Assembly (NCBI GenBank): GCA_019747705.1
Contig: JAIEQM010000144.1
Span: 1 to 38,322 of the forward strand
Length of the DNA stretch: 38,322 nucleotides
Direction of reading: 5' to 3'
Source of the DNA: Chitinophagaceae bacterium
GTDB taxonomy: Bacteria > Bacteroidota > Bacteroidia > Chitinophagales > Chitinophagaceae
The notes below the pieces were generated by a model. That model did no database searches. It worked only from the letters and a program-made list of their open reading frames with translations, and had not been told where the DNA came from. A program made the translations under genes and the position numbers. Of this stretch, positions 8,473-17,135 are shown piece after piece (position 1 is the first letter of the stretch; each line of letters opens with the position of its first letter).

Positions 8473-9627
8473 TTATTTCAAAATACTTCTGCCAATCACA
8501 ATTCTTTGTACTTCACTGGTGCCTTCATAAATCTGCGTAATCTTGGCGTCACGCATCAAACGCTCCACATGAAATTCCTTTACATAACCATAGCCACCAT
8601 GTACCTGCACCGCCTCCACCGTTGTCCACATCGCTGTTTCACTGGCAAATACTTTGGCCATAGAAGAGCTGAGCGTGTAATCAATTCCATTATCTTTTTC
8701 CCAGGCAGCTTTCAAACAAAGCAAACGTGCTGCTTCAATCTTTGTAGCCATATCTGCCAGTTTAAACTGAATTGCCTGGTGATGCATGATTTCTTTTCCA
8801 AATGCTTTGCGTTCTTTAGAATATTTCAATGCGAGTTCATACGCACCGCTTGCAATACCCAATGCCTGTGATGCAATACCAATACGTCCGCCGGCTAATG
8901 TTTTCATTGCGAAAGTAAACCCAAAACCATCAGCGCCAATCCTGTTTTCCTTCGGCACTTTTACATCCTGGAAAGAAATACTGTGTGTATCACTGCCACG
9001 GATGCCGAGTTTGTTTTCTTTGGCTCCAACTGTTACACCCGGCCGGTTTTTTTCAACAATAAATGTATTAATGCCCTTACTTCCTTTAGAAACGTCAGTT
9101 TGAGCCATCACTAAATATACCGATGCTGAAGAACCGTTGGTAATCCAGTTTTTGATTCCGTTTAATAAATAATAATCGCCTTTGTCTTCTGCTGTAGTTT
9201 TTTGTGATGTGGCATCACTCCCTGCTTCAGGCTCGCTCAGCAAAAAAGCGCCAATATACAGTTCGCCATCTTTCTTACCCTGTGCCAGTGGTGTTAAATA
9301 TTTTTGTTTCTGCTCTTCATTACAAAATTCCTGCAGCCCATAACACACCAGGCTGTTGTTCACACTCATACATACACTCACGCTTGCATCAATCTTACTG
9401 ATTTCTTCCATCGCCAGCACATAACTCACAGTATCCATACCTGCTCCTCCATATTCAGGTTTTACCATCATGCCCATAAAACCAAGGTCAGCCAGTTTTG
9501 AAATTTGTTCTTTGGGAAATTTCTGATGCTCATCCCTTTCAATAACACCGGGCAAACATTCAGTTTGTGCAAAATCACGTGCTGCTTTTTGAATCATCAA
9601 TTGTTCTTCAGTAAGAGTAAACTGCAT
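8473..9627 (-). CDS. Acyl-CoA dehydrogenase (short/medium-chain type)
   Basis: The 384-aa flavoenzyme catalyses alpha-beta dehydrogenation of acyl-CoA in fatty-acid or branched-chain amino-acid breakdown and passes electrons to ETF. Both family signatures are present: GAFLLSEPEAGSD near residue 130 and the C-terminal QVHGGYGYVKEFHVERLMRD. The glutamate in IYEGTSEVQ (about residue 370) is at the catalytic-base position of butyryl/short-chain enzymes. The FAD-contacting NGIKNWITNG is also present. Length and motif order are typical. The gene has its own promoter and terminator, so it is probably monocistronic. Chain-length preference cannot be fixed from sequence alone. Confidence 0.95.
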   Translation of the reverse strand: MQFTLTEEQLMIQKAARDFAQTECLPGVIERDEHQKFPKEQISKLADLGFMGMMVKPEYGGAGMDTVSYVLAMEEISKIDASVSVCMSVNNSLVCYGLQEFCNEEQKQKYLTPLAQGKKDGELYIGAFLLSEPEAGSDATSQKTTAEDKGDYYLLNGIKNWITNGSSASVYLVMAQTDVSKGSKGINTFIVEKNRPGVTVGAKENKLGIRGSDTHSISFQDVKVPKENRIGADGFGFTFAMKTLAGGRIGIASQALGIASGAYELALKYSKERKAFGKEIMHHQAIQFKLADMATKIEAARLLCLKAAWEKDNGIDYTLSSSMAKVFASETAMWTTVEAVQVHGGYGYVKEFHVERLMRDAKITQIYEGTSEVQRIVIGRSILK

Positions 9628-9644
9628 GGCTTTAAAATTTGGCG

Positions 9645-9675
9645 CAAAGATAAGGGCGGGAAAGCCTCCTGCAAA
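9645..9675 (-). promoter_or_regulatory. Bacteroidetes-type promoter of the acyl-CoA dehydrogenase gene
   Basis: On the minus strand TTTG (9672-9675), a 19-base gap and TATCTTTG (9645-9652) match the TTTG / TAnnTTTG consensus exactly. The element lies about 18 bases upstream of the ATG at 9627, giving a very short leader. Confidence 0.75.
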
Positions 9676-9708
9676 CAGTTGATAGTTTTTGTGGAAAGAC
9701 AGGTATGC

Positions 9709-9740
9709 AAAAAAAAGCCATCCCTAAGAATAGGGACGGC
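9709..9740 (-). terminator. Rho-independent terminator of the small secreted-protein gene
   Basis: GCCATCCCT (9717-9725) and AGGGACGGC (9732-9740) form a 9-bp stem with one G-T pair and a 6-base loop. On the minus strand it is followed by eight T (A-run 9709-9716). It lies 42 bases beyond the stop of the gene at 9783-10142. Confidence 0.85.
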
Positions 9741-9782
9741 GTATTTACCTATAAGAGAACCAACAGTAGGTTTATAATATGG

Positions 9783-10142
9783 TTACAATATTTTTTTGGA
9801 AACAATTCTTGAAGAACCGTCCTGCTTTATTTGTTTAATGCGGTAAAATGTTTTGGAAGATGACAGCTTTTCACGGTACTGGTAACTGAAATTACCATTG
9901 GTTTCAAAGCCACCAAGTACAAGGGCTATCGTTTTAAAATTGATACCATCCGTGCTGCGTTCAATTTCATAATATAATTCTTTTGATTCGCCATCGGCCA
10001 CCCAGCTAAGTGAAAGAGAAGCGTTGCTTTGAATAAGCTGAACGCCGGAAACAGTTGGCCATAAATCATTGGTTTGCTGGCCATAACAAGCCGTGTAACC
10101 AAATATGCCTGCGAAGAATAAAGTAAGTATTACTGTTTTCAT
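9783..10142 (-). CDS. Small secreted protein with a fibronectin-III-like segment
   Basis: This 119-aa protein has a signal peptide (MKTVILTLFFAGIFGYTACYGQ) and a single domain. Its pattern, YYEIERSTDGINFKTIA followed by YQYREKLSSSKTFYRIKQI and DGSSRIVSKKIL, is the last fibronectin-type-III-like module found before the sorting region of many Bacteroidetes secreted proteins. Here it stands alone with no sorting domain after it. It could be a short independent protein or the reduced remnant of a larger secreted protein. Its own terminator follows at 9709-9740. The 259 bases upstream (10143-10401) hold no convincing gene. Confidence 0.6.
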   Translation of the reverse strand: MKTVILTLFFAGIFGYTACYGQQTNDLWPTVSGVQLIQSNASLSLSWVADGESKELYYEIERSTDGINFKTIALVLGGFETNGNFSYQYREKLSSSKTFYRIKQIKQDGSSRIVSKKIL

Positions 10143-10369
10143 ATAATGATCAGTTCAGGGATTAATACGGATACACAGGTAATGGACTACAGGCTTAAAA
10201 AAGGAAGATTGGAGGGTTTCCGGATAAAGGGGCTTAAAGAAGAATTGAAAACGGTAACGAATGGTTTAAATGGACCGGGTTCAATCAGACCGTAAAAATA
10301 CTGTCCAATTTGGATTTAGCAAATTTTTGAACAACTATTTTTTTGAATCAGTAAAAAAACATTGTGCAA

Positions 10370-10396
10370 AATAAAAAAGCCCTGGTTAAAGGGCTT
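10370..10396 (-). terminator. Terminator downstream of tRNA-Arg
   Basis: AAGCCCT (10377-10383) and AGGGCTT (10390-10396) form a 7-bp stem with a 6-base loop. On the minus strand it is followed by a T-rich run. It begins 5 bases beyond the 3' CCA of the tRNA. Confidence 0.75.
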
Positions 10397-10401
10397 GTTA
10401 C

Positions 10402-10478
10402 TGGTGATCCCGACACGATTCGAACGTGTGACCCACAGCTTAGAAGGCTGTTGCTCTATCCAACTGAGCTACGGGACC
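10402..10478 (-). tRNA. tRNA-Arg (anticodon TCT)
   Basis: The minus strand folds into a full cloverleaf. The acceptor arm is GGTCCCG with CGGGATC, the D arm is GCTCAGTTGGATAGAGC, and the anticodon arm is ACAGC-CTTCTAA-GCTGT with anticodon TCT, reading AGA/AGG. The T arm is ACACG-TTCGAAT-CGTGT, followed by discriminator A and an encoded CCA at 10402-10404. The total is 77 bases. It has its own promoter (10560-10591) and terminator (10370-10396). Confidence 0.97.
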
Positions 10479-10559
10479 CAATTATTTCTGCCGAAGCTTA
10501 GAAAGCTTTCTGCTTATATCATGATGATTTGCAGAACCAATTTTTAAGCTTTGGGCTGG

Positions 10560-10591
10560 CAAAGATAATTTTTAGTACCATTGCATCCAAA
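10560..10591 (-). promoter_or_regulatory. Bacteroidetes-type promoter of tRNA-Arg
   Basis: On the minus strand TTTG (10588-10591), a 20-base gap and TATCTTTG (10560-10567) match the consensus exactly. It lies 82 bases upstream of the tRNA 5' end and just upstream of the divergent ung start at 10602. Confidence 0.65.
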
Positions 10592-10601
10592 CCATTTATG
10601 C

Positions 10602-11279
10602 ATGGACATTAAGATAGAAGACAGTTGGAAACAAGCTTTAAAAACTGAATTCAGCAAGCCTTATTTTCAGCAGGTGGTTACATTTTTGAAAACAGAGAAG
10701 CTGCAAAAAAAAACAATTTATCCGCCCGGCAGTTTAATCTTTAATGCGTTTGATCAAACACCTTTTCATAAAGTAAAAGTGGTATTGCTGGGGCAGGATC
10801 CTTATCACGGTGCAGGTCAGGCACATGGACTTTGTTTTTCTGTTCAGGATGGTGTGCCACCACCACCTTCGCTTATAAATATTTACAAAGAAATTGAAGC
10901 AGATACAGGCGTGGGCATGTCAGCACGCTATGGCAACCTCACCAAATGGGCCCAGCAGGGTGTGCTGCTGCTCAATGCATTTTTAACGGTGAGGGCCAAT
11001 GAACCTGCCAGTCATTCCAAAATTGGATGGGAGGAATTTACCAATAACGTCATTAAAAAAATTTCTGACGAAAAGAAAGGTGTTGTGTTTTTATTATGGG
11101 GGAAATTTGCACAGGAAAAACAAGTGCTTATTGATGAAACAAAACATTTTGTTCTCAAAGCAGCACACCCCTCCCCTTTCAGTGCGGATAAAGGTTTTTT
11201 TGGATGCCGTCATTTCTCAAAAACAAATCAACTGCTGATGCAGCAGGGCCTTGAACCAATTGACTGGAAATTACCATGA
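10602..11279 (+). CDS. ung: Uracil-DNA glycosylase, family 1
   Basis: The 225-aa enzyme removes uracil from DNA as the first step of base-excision repair. VVLLGQDPYHGAGQAHGLCFSV contains the catalytic Asp of the GQDPYH motif. HPSPFSADKGFFGCRHFSKTN contains the conserved HPSPLS-type loop and the DNA-intercalation region. I start at the ATG at 10602 (MDIKIEDSWKQAL); the frame is open 21 bases further to a TTG, but those residues would run into the divergent tRNA promoter. E. coli Ung is 229 aa, so the length fits. The stop overlaps the start of the next gene (ATGA), so the two are translationally coupled. Confidence 0.97.
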   Translation: MDIKIEDSWKQALKTEFSKPYFQQVVTFLKTEKLQKKTIYPPGSLIFNAFDQTPFHKVKVVLLGQDPYHGAGQAHGLCFSVQDGVPPPPSLINIYKEIEADTGVGMSARYGNLTKWAQQGVLLLNAFLTVRANEPASHSKIGWEEFTNNVIKKISDEKKGVVFLLWGKFAQEKQVLIDETKHFVLKAAHPSPFSADKGFFGCRHFSKTNQLLMQQGLEPIDWKLP

Positions 11280-12022
11280 ACATTATTAAAAATATATTGG
11301 GAAGAATTTTTGCATTATGGGCCATTCTCACTTTTGCTGTAACCATGCTGCTTATTATTTTGCCAACATGGGCCTTGGGGTTACTGCCTGAACCCAAAAG
11401 AACAAAGGCATTCATTAACCTGTCAAGAATCTGGATGGGGGTTTGGTTACCATTGGTGGGGGTGATATTGCGTATCAAAGGCAGGGAAAATTTTAAGCAG
11501 GGAGAAAATTATGTGGTGGTATGCAATCATAATTCTCTGATGGATGTACCTGTTACTTCTCCCGGCATACCCGGCGGCAATAAAACCATTGCTAAAATTG
11601 AGTTTACAAAAGTTCCTTTGTTTGGATTGATTTACAGAAGAGGCAGTGTGCTGGTTGACCGTAAGAGTGAAGAGAGCCGCAGCAAAAGTTATGCATATAT
11701 GAAACGGGTTCTGGAAATGGGTTTACACATGTGCATCTATCCTGAAGGGACACGTAACAAAACCAATAACCCGCTGAAAGAATTTAAAGACGGCGCTTTT
11801 CGCCTGGCCATTGAAACCGGAAAAGATATTATACCAGCCGTTTTATTCAACACCAAAAAAGTATTACCTCAGAATAAAATTTTTTATTTCTGGCCGCACA
11901 AAATTGAAATGCATTTCCTCCCTCCCGTTTCTGTAAAGGGTTTAACCATGAATGATGCGAAAGAGCTCAATCAAAAAGTGTTTGATATTATGTGGAAATA
12001 CATTGAGGAAGCGAAAGTATAA
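11276..12022 (+). CDS. 1-acyl-sn-glycerol-3-phosphate acyltransferase (PlsC-like)
   Basis: The 248-aa membrane-bound acyltransferase probably converts lysophosphatidate to phosphatidate in phospholipid synthesis. It has an N-terminal hydrophobic segment (about residues 8-38) and the acyltransferase motifs NHNSLMD (His85 and Asp90, the HX4D catalytic pair) and YPEGTRNK (glycerol-phosphate binding). IIPAVLFNT is a later conserved strand. It overlaps ung by 4 bases (ATGA) and ends 28 bases before the convergent lptD gene. Ornithine-lipid acyltransferases share these motifs, so the exact acceptor is not certain. Confidence 0.88.
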   Translation: MNIIKNILGRIFALWAILTFAVTMLLIILPTWALGLLPEPKRTKAFINLSRIWMGVWLPLVGVILRIKGRENFKQGENYVVVCNHNSLMDVPVTSPGIPGGNKTIAKIEFTKVPLFGLIYRRGSVLVDRKSEESRSKSYAYMKRVLEMGLHMCIYPEGTRNKTNNPLKEFKDGAFRLAIETGKDIIPAVLFNTKKVLPQNKIFYFWPHKIEMHFLPPVSVKGLTMNDAKELNQKVFDIMWKYIEEAKV

Positions 12023-12050
12023 ACCTGTTGTTTCATCATCACGCAAAAAA

Positions 12051-14804
12051 TTATTGAGGGAGATTATAGAAAAACCTTGTGCGGTTGATACGCAAGTCCC
12101 GTAATAAACCTGATTTTGGATTGATGGTAACACTGAATGTTCTGAAAATTCCAATAGGTGTTACATTAATAGCCAGTTGCCAGCAATGCAAATCACGGGC
12201 AATGGAAGTAGTGAAATACTGAAGCTTTCTTGTTTGAATATCAAAGGTTCCCTGTCCGGTTATTTTCCATTTCTCTGTTAAATTAAAATCACCATTAAAG
12301 TTGAGGGATTGAGTAAGCCTCGCAGTGAAGCCGGAGAAATCGGGCCGTGGAATACGTGTAAGACTTAATGAGTAAGAAAGATTTAAACTCCATGGAATAT
12401 TAAAATCAGCAAACTCTGCCGGATTACGCTGAACAGCATTGAGCTCTCTGCTTCGTTCATCCGTTTCATAGCTCCTGTTTTTCTGCAGCTCCTGTTTTTC
12501 TTTTTCTTTTTTATCATCTTTTGGTTTACTACTGAACTGTGTGTTTAATGAAATAAACCCGCTGGTAAATTTTCCCAGTGAAAACTGGTTGCCCTGCCAT
12601 GCATACTGCGATAATCTTCTGCCTGTTGCTGTTTGCTGGTAAGGCGATACATTGGCCTGGGCTGTAAGACTTATTTTCTCAAACAGGTTACTGCGCAGGT
12701 AAAAAGCAAAATCACTTAATGCAAATGAATCGGCCAGGAGGTTGTATCCACTGGATACTCCAAATCCATCAATCAATCTTACTTTTTTAATTCCTTCTTC
12801 CGTGGTGTCGCCCTTCTTTCTTGTTTTTAATTCCAGGTTATTATCCAGTGCAAAACTCAAGAACCCTGATCTTGCTTCCGGTATTTCAGAAGCCTGCAAA
12901 CCATTAAAATTATCAAACCATAATTTGTTACCAATACTGTCAACCTGCACCTGTTTCCATTTACTCCTGTTTAAATCTGGCGTATAAGAAAACCCAACTG
13001 TTGGGCGTATAACATGGCGTATGGCCATGATGCCATCTTTTCTTTTAAAATTTTTGGTGCCAAATATTGCCGTGCTCAGGTTTAAACCAACACTCATCTG
13101 CTTTCCCCTGTAAAAACCACGTGCATTTTTTGTAACAACCGTTTTACCATTCCACTCACGGGTATAGGCACGTGAATACCAGGTTTCATTGTAACTGATA
13201 GACGGGCCTATCTGGAAAGGACCAAAGGCGGGTAATGATATTTGAATGGGGATGCTGTGTCTTGCATTCCAGTCCAATGTATCAATCAAACGACGCACAC
13301 TGAAAGCGGTATCATAAAATGCAAGCTGGTTATTAAATGTTCCGTTATAAGCAACCCCCAGCTTTTCATACCACTTGGGTGTGCCTGCAAATTCTTTTTT
13401 CTGAAAAGGATAAATGGTATTTACGGTAAAACCTACTGCCGGTAGTGTAACATTGAATAATTTGGTGGTGGTGTTTTGATTATGATTGGCCGTAACAGTT
13501 AAGTTATAAGGTTTGCCTGCCCATGTTCGCTGGTAAGCAATGGATGAATTCAATTGGTTATTAAAATTCTGAACGGCATTGTTGGGGAAAAAACGGTTGA
13601 ACAAACTGGTAGCCACATTTACACTGGCGCTGAAACTCTGACCCGGTCTTGCTTTACCATCAACACTGTGGTTCCATTGCACAGCAAAGTTGCGGGTGGG
13701 GGGCACATAATCAGGATCGCCCTTAAACCCAACTTTATTATTCATATAGCTTAAATTAAAACCGCCATTATACCTGTAGCGTTTCCGGTAAGATGGTTGC
13801 AGAAAAATGTTGTAGGAGCCATACGAATAAATATTGGTGCGGATGGATGCGTCCCATGTTTCACCAAATGTTTTATAATAACCCAACCCTTCAATACCAA
13901 AACCTAATTGCTGATTGGCTACGGGTTGTGGCGGTAATAATCCCGTTCTTCTTCCTGTTTTTAATGGAAACAAACCAAACGGCAAACCAACAGGGATAGG
14001 CACACCTTCAAACTCCGGGCGAACGGGGCCTGTTACCGCCAGTTTACCTGTAATAAATTTTGTTTTGGCGGCACGGAAAGCAAAATGTGGCGTATCATAA
14101 TTACAGGTGGTAAACCGTGCACCGGCGCCATAAAATTCAGTTGGTGATATTTTTTTGGAAGCCTCCGTGTACACAAACATTTCCTGCTGCTGCGTATAGG
14201 TGCCAACCGTTAATCCTTTCTGCGTTTTAAAGTTATAACGGATGGTATCGGATGTAAACGCTTCAGTTCCCTGCTTAAATGCAGGCGTTCCAATACGTTT
14301 GCCGGCGCTGTCTTTACCGGGATAGGCCGTAAGCATTTGTGTAGGCTGATCCAGTTGAATGGTGTGGGCATCGAGTTTAATGTCTTTATATACAACAGCA
14401 GCTTTGTTGTAGATGTAAATTTTATTCCCGGGTATATCCACCACCATTGAATCTTCTGCAGTGAATTGTACCGGTGCATCAATAGAATCTTTTGATATTT
14501 TCAGATTGAAGGTATCAATCTTTGTTACAAGGCTGTCTTTTACAGAAATAGAATCTGTTATAAGTGATGAATCTTTTTTTACGGGTGCAACAGTATCCGT
14601 TTTAAGCGCCAGTGCGGCAACAGGTATTTTTTTGGCGCCCTGTTTACTTTTTGCAGGAACAGTATCAACACTTGTTAAAGGAAAATAAAAATCACCTCTT
14701 CTGCGAAATGCAGTTCTGCCTTCAACCGTTAATCCATACAGGATCAAAACCGCCGAAACAGTGAGCAAAACATATTTATAGTTAACTTTGTAAGCGATGT
14801 TCAT
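12051..14804 (-). CDS. lptD: LptD-like LPS-assembly outer-membrane protein
   Basis: This 917-aa protein resembles Bacteroidetes LptD, the outer-membrane barrel that inserts lipopolysaccharide into the outer leaflet together with LptE. There is a hydrophobic N-terminus (residues about 10-27), then a Lys/Asp/Ser/Thr-rich linker (about 50-110) and an OstA/LptA-like jelly-roll segment (about 112-230, with VVYKDIKLDAHTIQLD and KKISPTEFYGAGARFTTC). The large barrel begins around PVGLPFGLFPLKTGRRTGLLPP. The barrel has alternating aromatic strands to the C-terminus. It is transcribed divergently from an amidase, and the OstA-like and MCE genes lie close by, which supports an envelope-lipid transport role. 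A TATTTTTG -7 element sits just upstream. Confidence 0.85.
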   Translation of the reverse strand: MNIAYKVNYKYVLLTVSAVLILYGLTVEGRTAFRRRGDFYFPLTSVDTVPAKSKQGAKKIPVAALALKTDTVAPVKKDSSLITDSISVKDSLVTKIDTFNLKISKDSIDAPVQFTAEDSMVVDIPGNKIYIYNKAAVVYKDIKLDAHTIQLDQPTQMLTAYPGKDSAGKRIGTPAFKQGTEAFTSDTIRYNFKTQKGLTVGTYTQQQEMFVYTEASKKISPTEFYGAGARFTTCNYDTPHFAFRAAKTKFITGKLAVTGPVRPEFEGVPIPVGLPFGLFPLKTGRRTGLLPPQPVANQQLGFGIEGLGYYKTFGETWDASIRTNIYSYGSYNIFLQPSYRKRYRYNGGFNLSYMNNKVGFKGDPDYVPPTRNFAVQWNHSVDGKARPGQSFSASVNVATSLFNRFFPNNAVQNFNNQLNSSIAYQRTWAGKPYNLTVTANHNQNTTTKLFNVTLPAVGFTVNTIYPFQKKEFAGTPKWYEKLGVAYNGTFNNQLAFYDTAFSVRRLIDTLDWNARHSIPIQISLPAFGPFQIGPSISYNETWYSRAYTREWNGKTVVTKNARGFYRGKQMSVGLNLSTAIFGTKNFKRKDGIMAIRHVIRPTVGFSYTPDLNRSKWKQVQVDSIGNKLWFDNFNGLQASEIPEARSGFLSFALDNNLELKTRKKGDTTEEGIKKVRLIDGFGVSSGYNLLADSFALSDFAFYLRSNLFEKISLTAQANVSPYQQTATGRRLSQYAWQGNQFSLGKFTSGFISLNTQFSSKPKDDKKEKEKQELQKNRSYETDERSRELNAVQRNPAEFADFNIPWSLNLSYSLSLTRIPRPDFSGFTARLTQSLNFNGDFNLTEKWKITGQGTFDIQTRKLQYFTTSIARDLHCWQLAINVTPIGIFRTFSVTINPKSGLLRDLRINRTRFFYNLPQ

Positions 14805-14817
14805 AACGCAGTTGCGG

Positions 14818-14825
14818 CAAAAATA
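14818..14825 (-). promoter_or_regulatory. Probable -7 element of the lptD promoter
   Basis: TATTTTTG on the minus strand matches TAnnTTTG exactly and lies 13 bases upstream of the lptD ATG. No good -33 TTTG is visible at the expected distance, so this is a half-supported promoter. Confidence 0.5.
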
Positions 14826-14889
14826 GCCACATTTGCATTAAGGAACTGTGAATGTTGAAAGAACTATTAACCCAAAGAATTTTTTAACA

Positions 14890-15873
14890 ATGAAGAAAAA
14901 CTGGTTATTACCCGTTTTGACTATTTGCATGATAAGCCTTGTAATCTTATCATTTACGGTCAAAAAAAATTATACCTCCGCTTCCACCAACTCTTTTACA
15001 AAAACCATCAATACAATTGTAATAGATGCCGGTCATGGGTTTCGCTGTGAAAACGGATGCAGACATGGCTCCACCGGTGAAAATATAACTGAGGATCAGG
15101 TTTCGTATGAAGTAAGCAAACGAATTGTTGCAGAGCTGAAAAAAAAATATCCATCTGTTAAAATAATAGAATCACGGCCTACTCCTTTTTTTGTTGAGAA
15201 CAGGGCCCGTGCTGAATTTGCCAATAAGAACAAAGGTGATTTATTTGTTTCTATTCACTGCAACTTTGTTCCAAAAATAAGAGACGTTAGAAGAGAAGGA
15301 ACACGCACTGAAACAAAGTATGTTTATGTGGGCAAGGGCAAAAAAAGAAAGAAAGTAAAGAAAACAATTACAGTTCCAGTTTACAAAACATATTATTTGC
15401 CAAACCCCGCTCATGGCACAGAAACCTATGTGTTTGCCGCCCATAAAACAGATGACAAAGAAGAAATTATTATGGAGAATGGTGATATTTTTGAAAATGA
15501 AAAAGATGACAGCACCATTAACAATAACATTAATGACCCCTTGATTAAACAGCAGGTTGCGTTGTGGACCAAGCAGTTTTTTGCCAACAGTGTAAAGCTG
15601 GCAAGCATGATGGAAGAAGAGTTTACCACTCTGGGCCGTTTCAGCCGTGGTGTAAAACAAAGACAAAAAGGGATTTGGGTGCTGCAGGCAACAGCTATGC
15701 CCAGCATTTTAATTGAGCTGGGTTTTTTATCTAATTCAGAAGAAGAAGCATACCTGCTGAGTGAGCCCGGCCAGCAGCAAATGGCTGAAAGCATTGTAAA
15801 AGCCATCAGCCGTTATAAAGAACTGGTGGAAAAAGGAGCGCCACAGCCACCTGTTAATAACGGTAAACGATAA
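14890..15873 (+). CDS. N-acetylmuramoyl-L-alanine amidase (Amidase_3)
   Basis: The 327-aa zinc amidase cuts the bond between MurNAc and L-Ala in peptidoglycan, acting in the periplasm. I start at the ATG at 14890, which gives a positive-hydrophobic signal or anchor (MKKNWLLPVLTICMISLVIL); the open frame reaches 14 codons further upstream without adding signal-like residues. Zinc ligands and catalytic residues are visible in IDAGHG, the Glu of ENITEDQVSYEVS, LFVSIHCN and ILIELGFLSN. Between the third motif and the last lies an unusually basic insertion (about 15280-15400) with KGKKRKKVKKTI. The insertion may act as a regulatory loop or contact cell-wall polymers; that is inference. Confidence 0.92.
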   Translation: MKKNWLLPVLTICMISLVILSFTVKKNYTSASTNSFTKTINTIVIDAGHGFRCENGCRHGSTGENITEDQVSYEVSKRIVAELKKKYPSVKIIESRPTPFFVENRARAEFANKNKGDLFVSIHCNFVPKIRDVRREGTRTETKYVYVGKGKKRKKVKKTITVPVYKTYYLPNPAHGTETYVFAAHKTDDKEEIIMENGDIFENEKDDSTINNNINDPLIKQQVALWTKQFFANSVKLASMMEEEFTTLGRFSRGVKQRQKGIWVLQATAMPSILIELGFLSNSEEEAYLLSEPGQQQMAESIVKAISRYKELVEKGAPQPPVNNGKR

Positions 15874-15933
15874 GTTTCCATTCTTTTTAACGCATGTTTC
15901 TGTTTCAATACTGTAAAGCGGAGAAACATTTCT

Positions 15934-15941
15934 TATTTTTG
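15934..15941 (+). promoter_or_regulatory. Possible -7 element ahead of the MCE-OstA gene pair
   Basis: TATTTTTG matches TAnnTTTG. It would give a long leader of about 190 bases before the MCE gene at 16138. No clear -33 element is present. The leader contains a small hairpin, TCCCG-GTCAAAA-CGGGA, near 16028-16044. Only very short open frames (11 and 27 codons) occur in this interval, and I do not call them as genes. Confidence 0.35.
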
Positions 15942-16137
15942 GCACTGATGAAGCAGGTGATTCCATTTCATTTGAATAACTGAAACTGAAATGCTGCTAT
16001 GGAAACGGAAAGCAGAAGTGTGCGACGTCCCGGTCAAAACGGGATTTCACTTTGTTCAGCAAAAACGACGCCCGCTGCTTAAATACCGGTAACCAAAATG
16101 TATTTCCGAATCACTGCTCCCAAATAATTTTCAACCC

Positions 16138-17124
16138 ATGAATGTTTCAAACGAAACCAAAGTAGGCGCACTAACTGTAATTGCTGTAACCATGCTGGTG
16201 CTTGGTTACAACATGCTCAAAGGAAAAAACCTCATTAAGCGGTCTGATGTGGTTTATGCCCGCTTTAATGATGTGGGCGCCCTTGAAATTTCAAGTCCTG
16301 TAAAAATTAAAGGCTACCGCATCGGGAATGTGTACAGCATTGGTAGCGCTGATGAAAATGTGAGCCAGGTAATTGTTGCTATTAATCTTGATAAGAAAGT
16401 AAATATCCCCGTTAACTCGCTGGCAGCAATTAACAACAGCATTACAGGAAGCTCATCACTCAATATTACTCCGGGTGATGCAACTGCTTATATCAAGGAA
16501 GGTGATACATTGAAAAGCAGTAACAGCCCTGATTTGATGGCCAAACTAAGTAATAGTATTGACCCGGCGCTTACCAATATAAAACAGGCGGTTGATTCAT
16601 TAAAGTTAGTACTGGGCAATTTGAATTCTGTGTTTGATGAAGGTAACAAAGCCAACCTCAAAGCCGTAATTGCCAATTTAAAAAACACTTCGGCCAATTT
16701 GAATGTATTGCTCAACAGTAAAGACGGGGCTCTTGCCAAAACACTAAATAATGCTGAAACGTTTACCAGCAATCTCAATAAGAACAACGAGAACCTGAAT
16801 AAAACCATTGAGAATTTTAAAAATACTTCCCAAAAACTATCGGAGCTGCAGTTTAAAGAAACACTTACCGGTTTAAATAATACCGTAGCTCAACTGCAGG
16901 GGGTGATTGAAAAGATAAATAAAGGCGAAGGGTCGCTGGGTATGCTTTTAAAAGATCCGAAACTATACAACAGCCTTCAAAATACAGTACGCAGCGTAAA
17001 CGTTTTGATTGATGATTTAAAAACACATCCCAAACGCTATGTAAGTTTTTCAGTATTCGGAAAAAAAGATAAAGGTCAGCCGTTGATGGCTCCGCTGGCT
17101 GACAGTATCACCAATAAACAATAA
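16138..17124 (+). CDS. MlaD-family (MCE domain) lipid-transport substrate-binding protein
   Basis: The 328-aa protein has one N-terminal membrane helix (about residues 8-28) followed by a single MCE domain (about 36-115, with VVYARFNDVGALEISSPVKIKGYRIGNV and NSITGSSSLNITPG). A long helical region of Asn/Leu/Lys heptads follows (about 140-270), then LNNTVAQLQGVIEKINKGEGSLGMLLKDPKLY, which is typical of Bacteroidetes MlaD homologues. MCE proteins form periplasmic rings or tubes that carry phospholipids between inner and outer membranes with an MlaE permease and MlaF ATPase; those partners are not in this window. It is 11 bases upstream of the OstA-like gene, so they likely form one transcript. 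Confidence 0.92.
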   Translation: MNVSNETKVGALTVIAVTMLVLGYNMLKGKNLIKRSDVVYARFNDVGALEISSPVKIKGYRIGNVYSIGSADENVSQVIVAINLDKKVNIPVNSLAAINNSITGSSSLNITPGDATAYIKEGDTLKSSNSPDLMAKLSNSIDPALTNIKQAVDSLKLVLGNLNSVFDEGNKANLKAVIANLKNTSANLNVLLNSKDGALAKTLNNAETFTSNLNKNNENLNKTIENFKNTSQKLSELQFKETLTGLNNTVAQLQGVIEKINKGEGSLGMLLKDPKLYNSLQNTVRSVNVLIDDLKTHPKRYVSFSVFGKKDKGQPLMAPLADSITNKQ

Positions 17125-17135
17125 ACAATTACAGC

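Noticed and set aside
10362..10547. 61-codon open frame on the plus strand
   Set aside because: It is the antisense shadow of tRNA-Arg(TCT); its peptide is the familiar spurious translation of a tRNA.
15948..16081. Two very short open frames (11 and 27 codons) ahead of the MCE gene
   Set aside because: They have no family resemblance and no start-site support; they are most likely chance frames in a leader.
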